In this document: positions 44,758 to 45,623 of the stretch, piece after piece
Layout: each line of letters begins with the position of its first letter
Numbering within the stretch: position 1 is the first letter of the stretch
Notes under the pieces: generated by a model
Told to the model about the DNA's origin: nothing
What the model saw: only the letters and a program-made list of their open reading frames with translations
Databases searched by the model: none
Program-made: the position numbers and the translations under genes
Source of the DNA: Gnetum montanum
Taxonomy: Eukaryota; Streptophyta; Gnetopsida; Gnetales; Gnetaceae
Direction: 5' to 3'
Length of the DNA stretch: 45,623 nucleotides
Assembly: GCA_015680685.1 (NCBI GenBank)
Contig: MNCI01003828.1
Span: 18,089-63,711 of the forward strand

Positions 44758-44842
44758 TTGTGGTGTTTCATTGGCCCCTCTTTGTTGATGCTTGGAGGAA
44801 TCGACCTGAGAAGCATCGACAAAGAAGTACAAAACACCACAA
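44758..44842. repeat. Imperfect hairpin (MITE or miRNA-precursor-like)
   Basis: The outer arms TTGTGGTGTTT (44758-44768) and AAACACCACAA (44832-44842) pair perfectly. The inner arms TCTTTGTTGATGCTT (44779-44793) and AAGCATCGACAAAGA (44811-44825) pair with one mismatch. The loop is 17 nt and the asymmetric internal loop is 10 by 6. No long terminal repeats outside. Confidence 0.6.
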
Positions 44843-45068
44843 GCAACTTGGTGGAAATATTGTTTGTTGGCACTTGGCCAGATGTCATCTTACCACGTTT
44901 AGTAGTACATGGGATTGTGGGAATGGAAATTGTGGGGATTGGAAACTAATCAAGGGATTGTGTATGGTGAAGGGGATGCTCTGGTGTGTGTACGGGTCAT
45001 GTTGATTCTTGTCAATAGCCATTGTTTAGCAGACCCAGAATCAGGACATGAGATGTGCGTCCTTTGGC

Positions 45069-45180
45069 GAAACAAGATTCTTGTTTAGTGTTTAAGAGGA
45101 CTTGTTGGCCGCGTGATGGTGGGTTAGGTTCTCTAGAGGAACATGCCTCTTGTTTGGTGTTAAAGAAAACCTGTTGGCAG
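45069..45180 (+). repeat. Spaced direct repeat (about 37 bp)
   Basis: ACAAGATTCTTGTTTAGTGT...CTTGTTGG (about 45070-45107) recurs as ACATGCCTCTTGTTTGGTGT...CTGTTGG (about 45141-45177). Diverged tandem or spaced duplication of unknown role. Confidence 0.55.
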
Positions 45181-45623
45181 AGAGCCAAAGCTGTGCAAAG
45201 AGATGTTACTTGAGCTTTTGAGACATGAGTGTTTGTTTCCAAGACAACTTCCTTCCCACCTAAGGCTTATGGGAAGTGGCAAGGGTCTTGTGGTTCATTT
45301 TGCTCTTTGCTCTTTGCTCTTTTCTTTTTCTTTCTTTTTCTTTTTTGTTCTTTTTCATTTTTTTGTTCTTTTTTGTTTTTTTATTCATTCATTTTTTTTA
45401 TTTTTTTGTCTCTTTGTTTTTTTGCAAGAGCTTTTTTTCAATTTTGCACTCATGTTCATGTGCCATATTGTGTGTTGCAATTGCTTGAGAGTGTTGCAGC
45501 GTGTAACAGTGTGCTCAAAGTTTTGGGGTGTACTGGGTGTATCTGGGAACTGTAACTGGGTAGGAAAGGGAATAAGAGTGTTGGGGAAATGGAGAATGTA
45601 TTGGGAATGGGGAATGTACTTTT
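45181..45623. other. Pyrimidine-rich tract and anonymous sequence
   Basis: 45295-45435 is almost pure C/T with CTTTG and CTTTTT words, probably a simple repeat. Open frames here encode only Phe/Leu runs and are not credible genes. The remainder to the window end is G/T rich without coding signal. Confidence 0.6.

Noticed and set aside
45229-45555. Phe/Leu-rich open frames at the right edge
   Set aside because: They are translations of a pyrimidine simple repeat, with no other sign of coding.
1-45623. CRISPR arrays, tRNA, rRNA, bacterial-type operons
   Set aside because: None seen. The sequence is plant nuclear DNA, and the repeats present are transposon or minisatellite derived.

Overview
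The window is nuclear DNA from a plant with a repeat-bloated genome. A plant-type dipeptidyl peptidase III / Nudix hydrolase 3 (NUDX3) gene is present as ancient exons scattered over more than 13 kb, and the long introns and flanks are filled with old LTR and L1 retrotransposons. Intron swelling, slow decay of old insertions and the element types fit a gymnosperm best, but that is inference and no species can be named. I see no intact host gene, tRNA, rRNA or CRISPR array. Nearly everything coding-like is a decayed relic, and many in-frame stops look like C-to-T changes (CAG to TAG, CAA to TAA, CGA to TGA, TGG to TAG), as expected of heavily methylated plant DNA.

Layout. 1-132: poly-G run and an LTR fragment. 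133-4226 (minus): element D, a gag-only LTR retrotransposon. 4307-17685 (minus): unprocessed pseudogene of the DPP III domain of NUDX3, eleven recognisable exons, with stops and frameshifts. One intron holds a complete L1-type LINE (about 6407-12778, plus, flanked by a 10-bp duplication). Another holds a 5'-truncated relative (about 13178-15865, minus). 17686-23093: no genes, SINE-like tails and possible LTR remnants. 23094-28596 (minus): element A, an Athila-like Ty3/gypsy element truncated in integrase. 28597-29429 plus 35098-35156: one LTR of the A/B family, split by element C. 29430-35092 (plus): element C, complete, with two 784-bp LTRs, tRNA-Asp-type primer site, polypurine tract and a perfect 5-bp duplication CTAAT; it carries gag but no pol. 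35157-43275 (minus): element B, a second copy of the A family with gag, protease, RT, RNase H and integrase. 43276-45623: anonymous sequence with a GTATAC-rich minisatellite, a hairpin and a pyrimidine tract.

How the parts relate. B's polypurine tract abuts one side of the split LTR and A's primer site abuts the other, so this LTR is at once the 3' LTR of B and the 5' LTR of A: a tandem internal-LTR-internal array. A and B share stop codons and the same loss of an RT catalytic aspartate (FMDN for FMDD), so the array probably arose by recombination or DNA duplication of an already dead copy. C later jumped into the shared LTR. C and D are gag-only (TR-GAG-like) elements whose Gag, LTR ends, primer site, polypurine tract and 3' noncoding region resemble those of the A/B family, a plausible autonomous partner. 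The C/D LTRs differ by carrying inverted GATATC palindromes just upstream of the TATA box.

Two observations look most novel: an L1 lineage with a long third coding region (conserved domain plus coiled coil) after the RT zinc-binding domain, seen in two copies; and the gag-only/autonomous pair with exchanged U3 promoter modules. Several single-N positions mark assembly joins with duplicated or inverted filler, and should not be read as biology.
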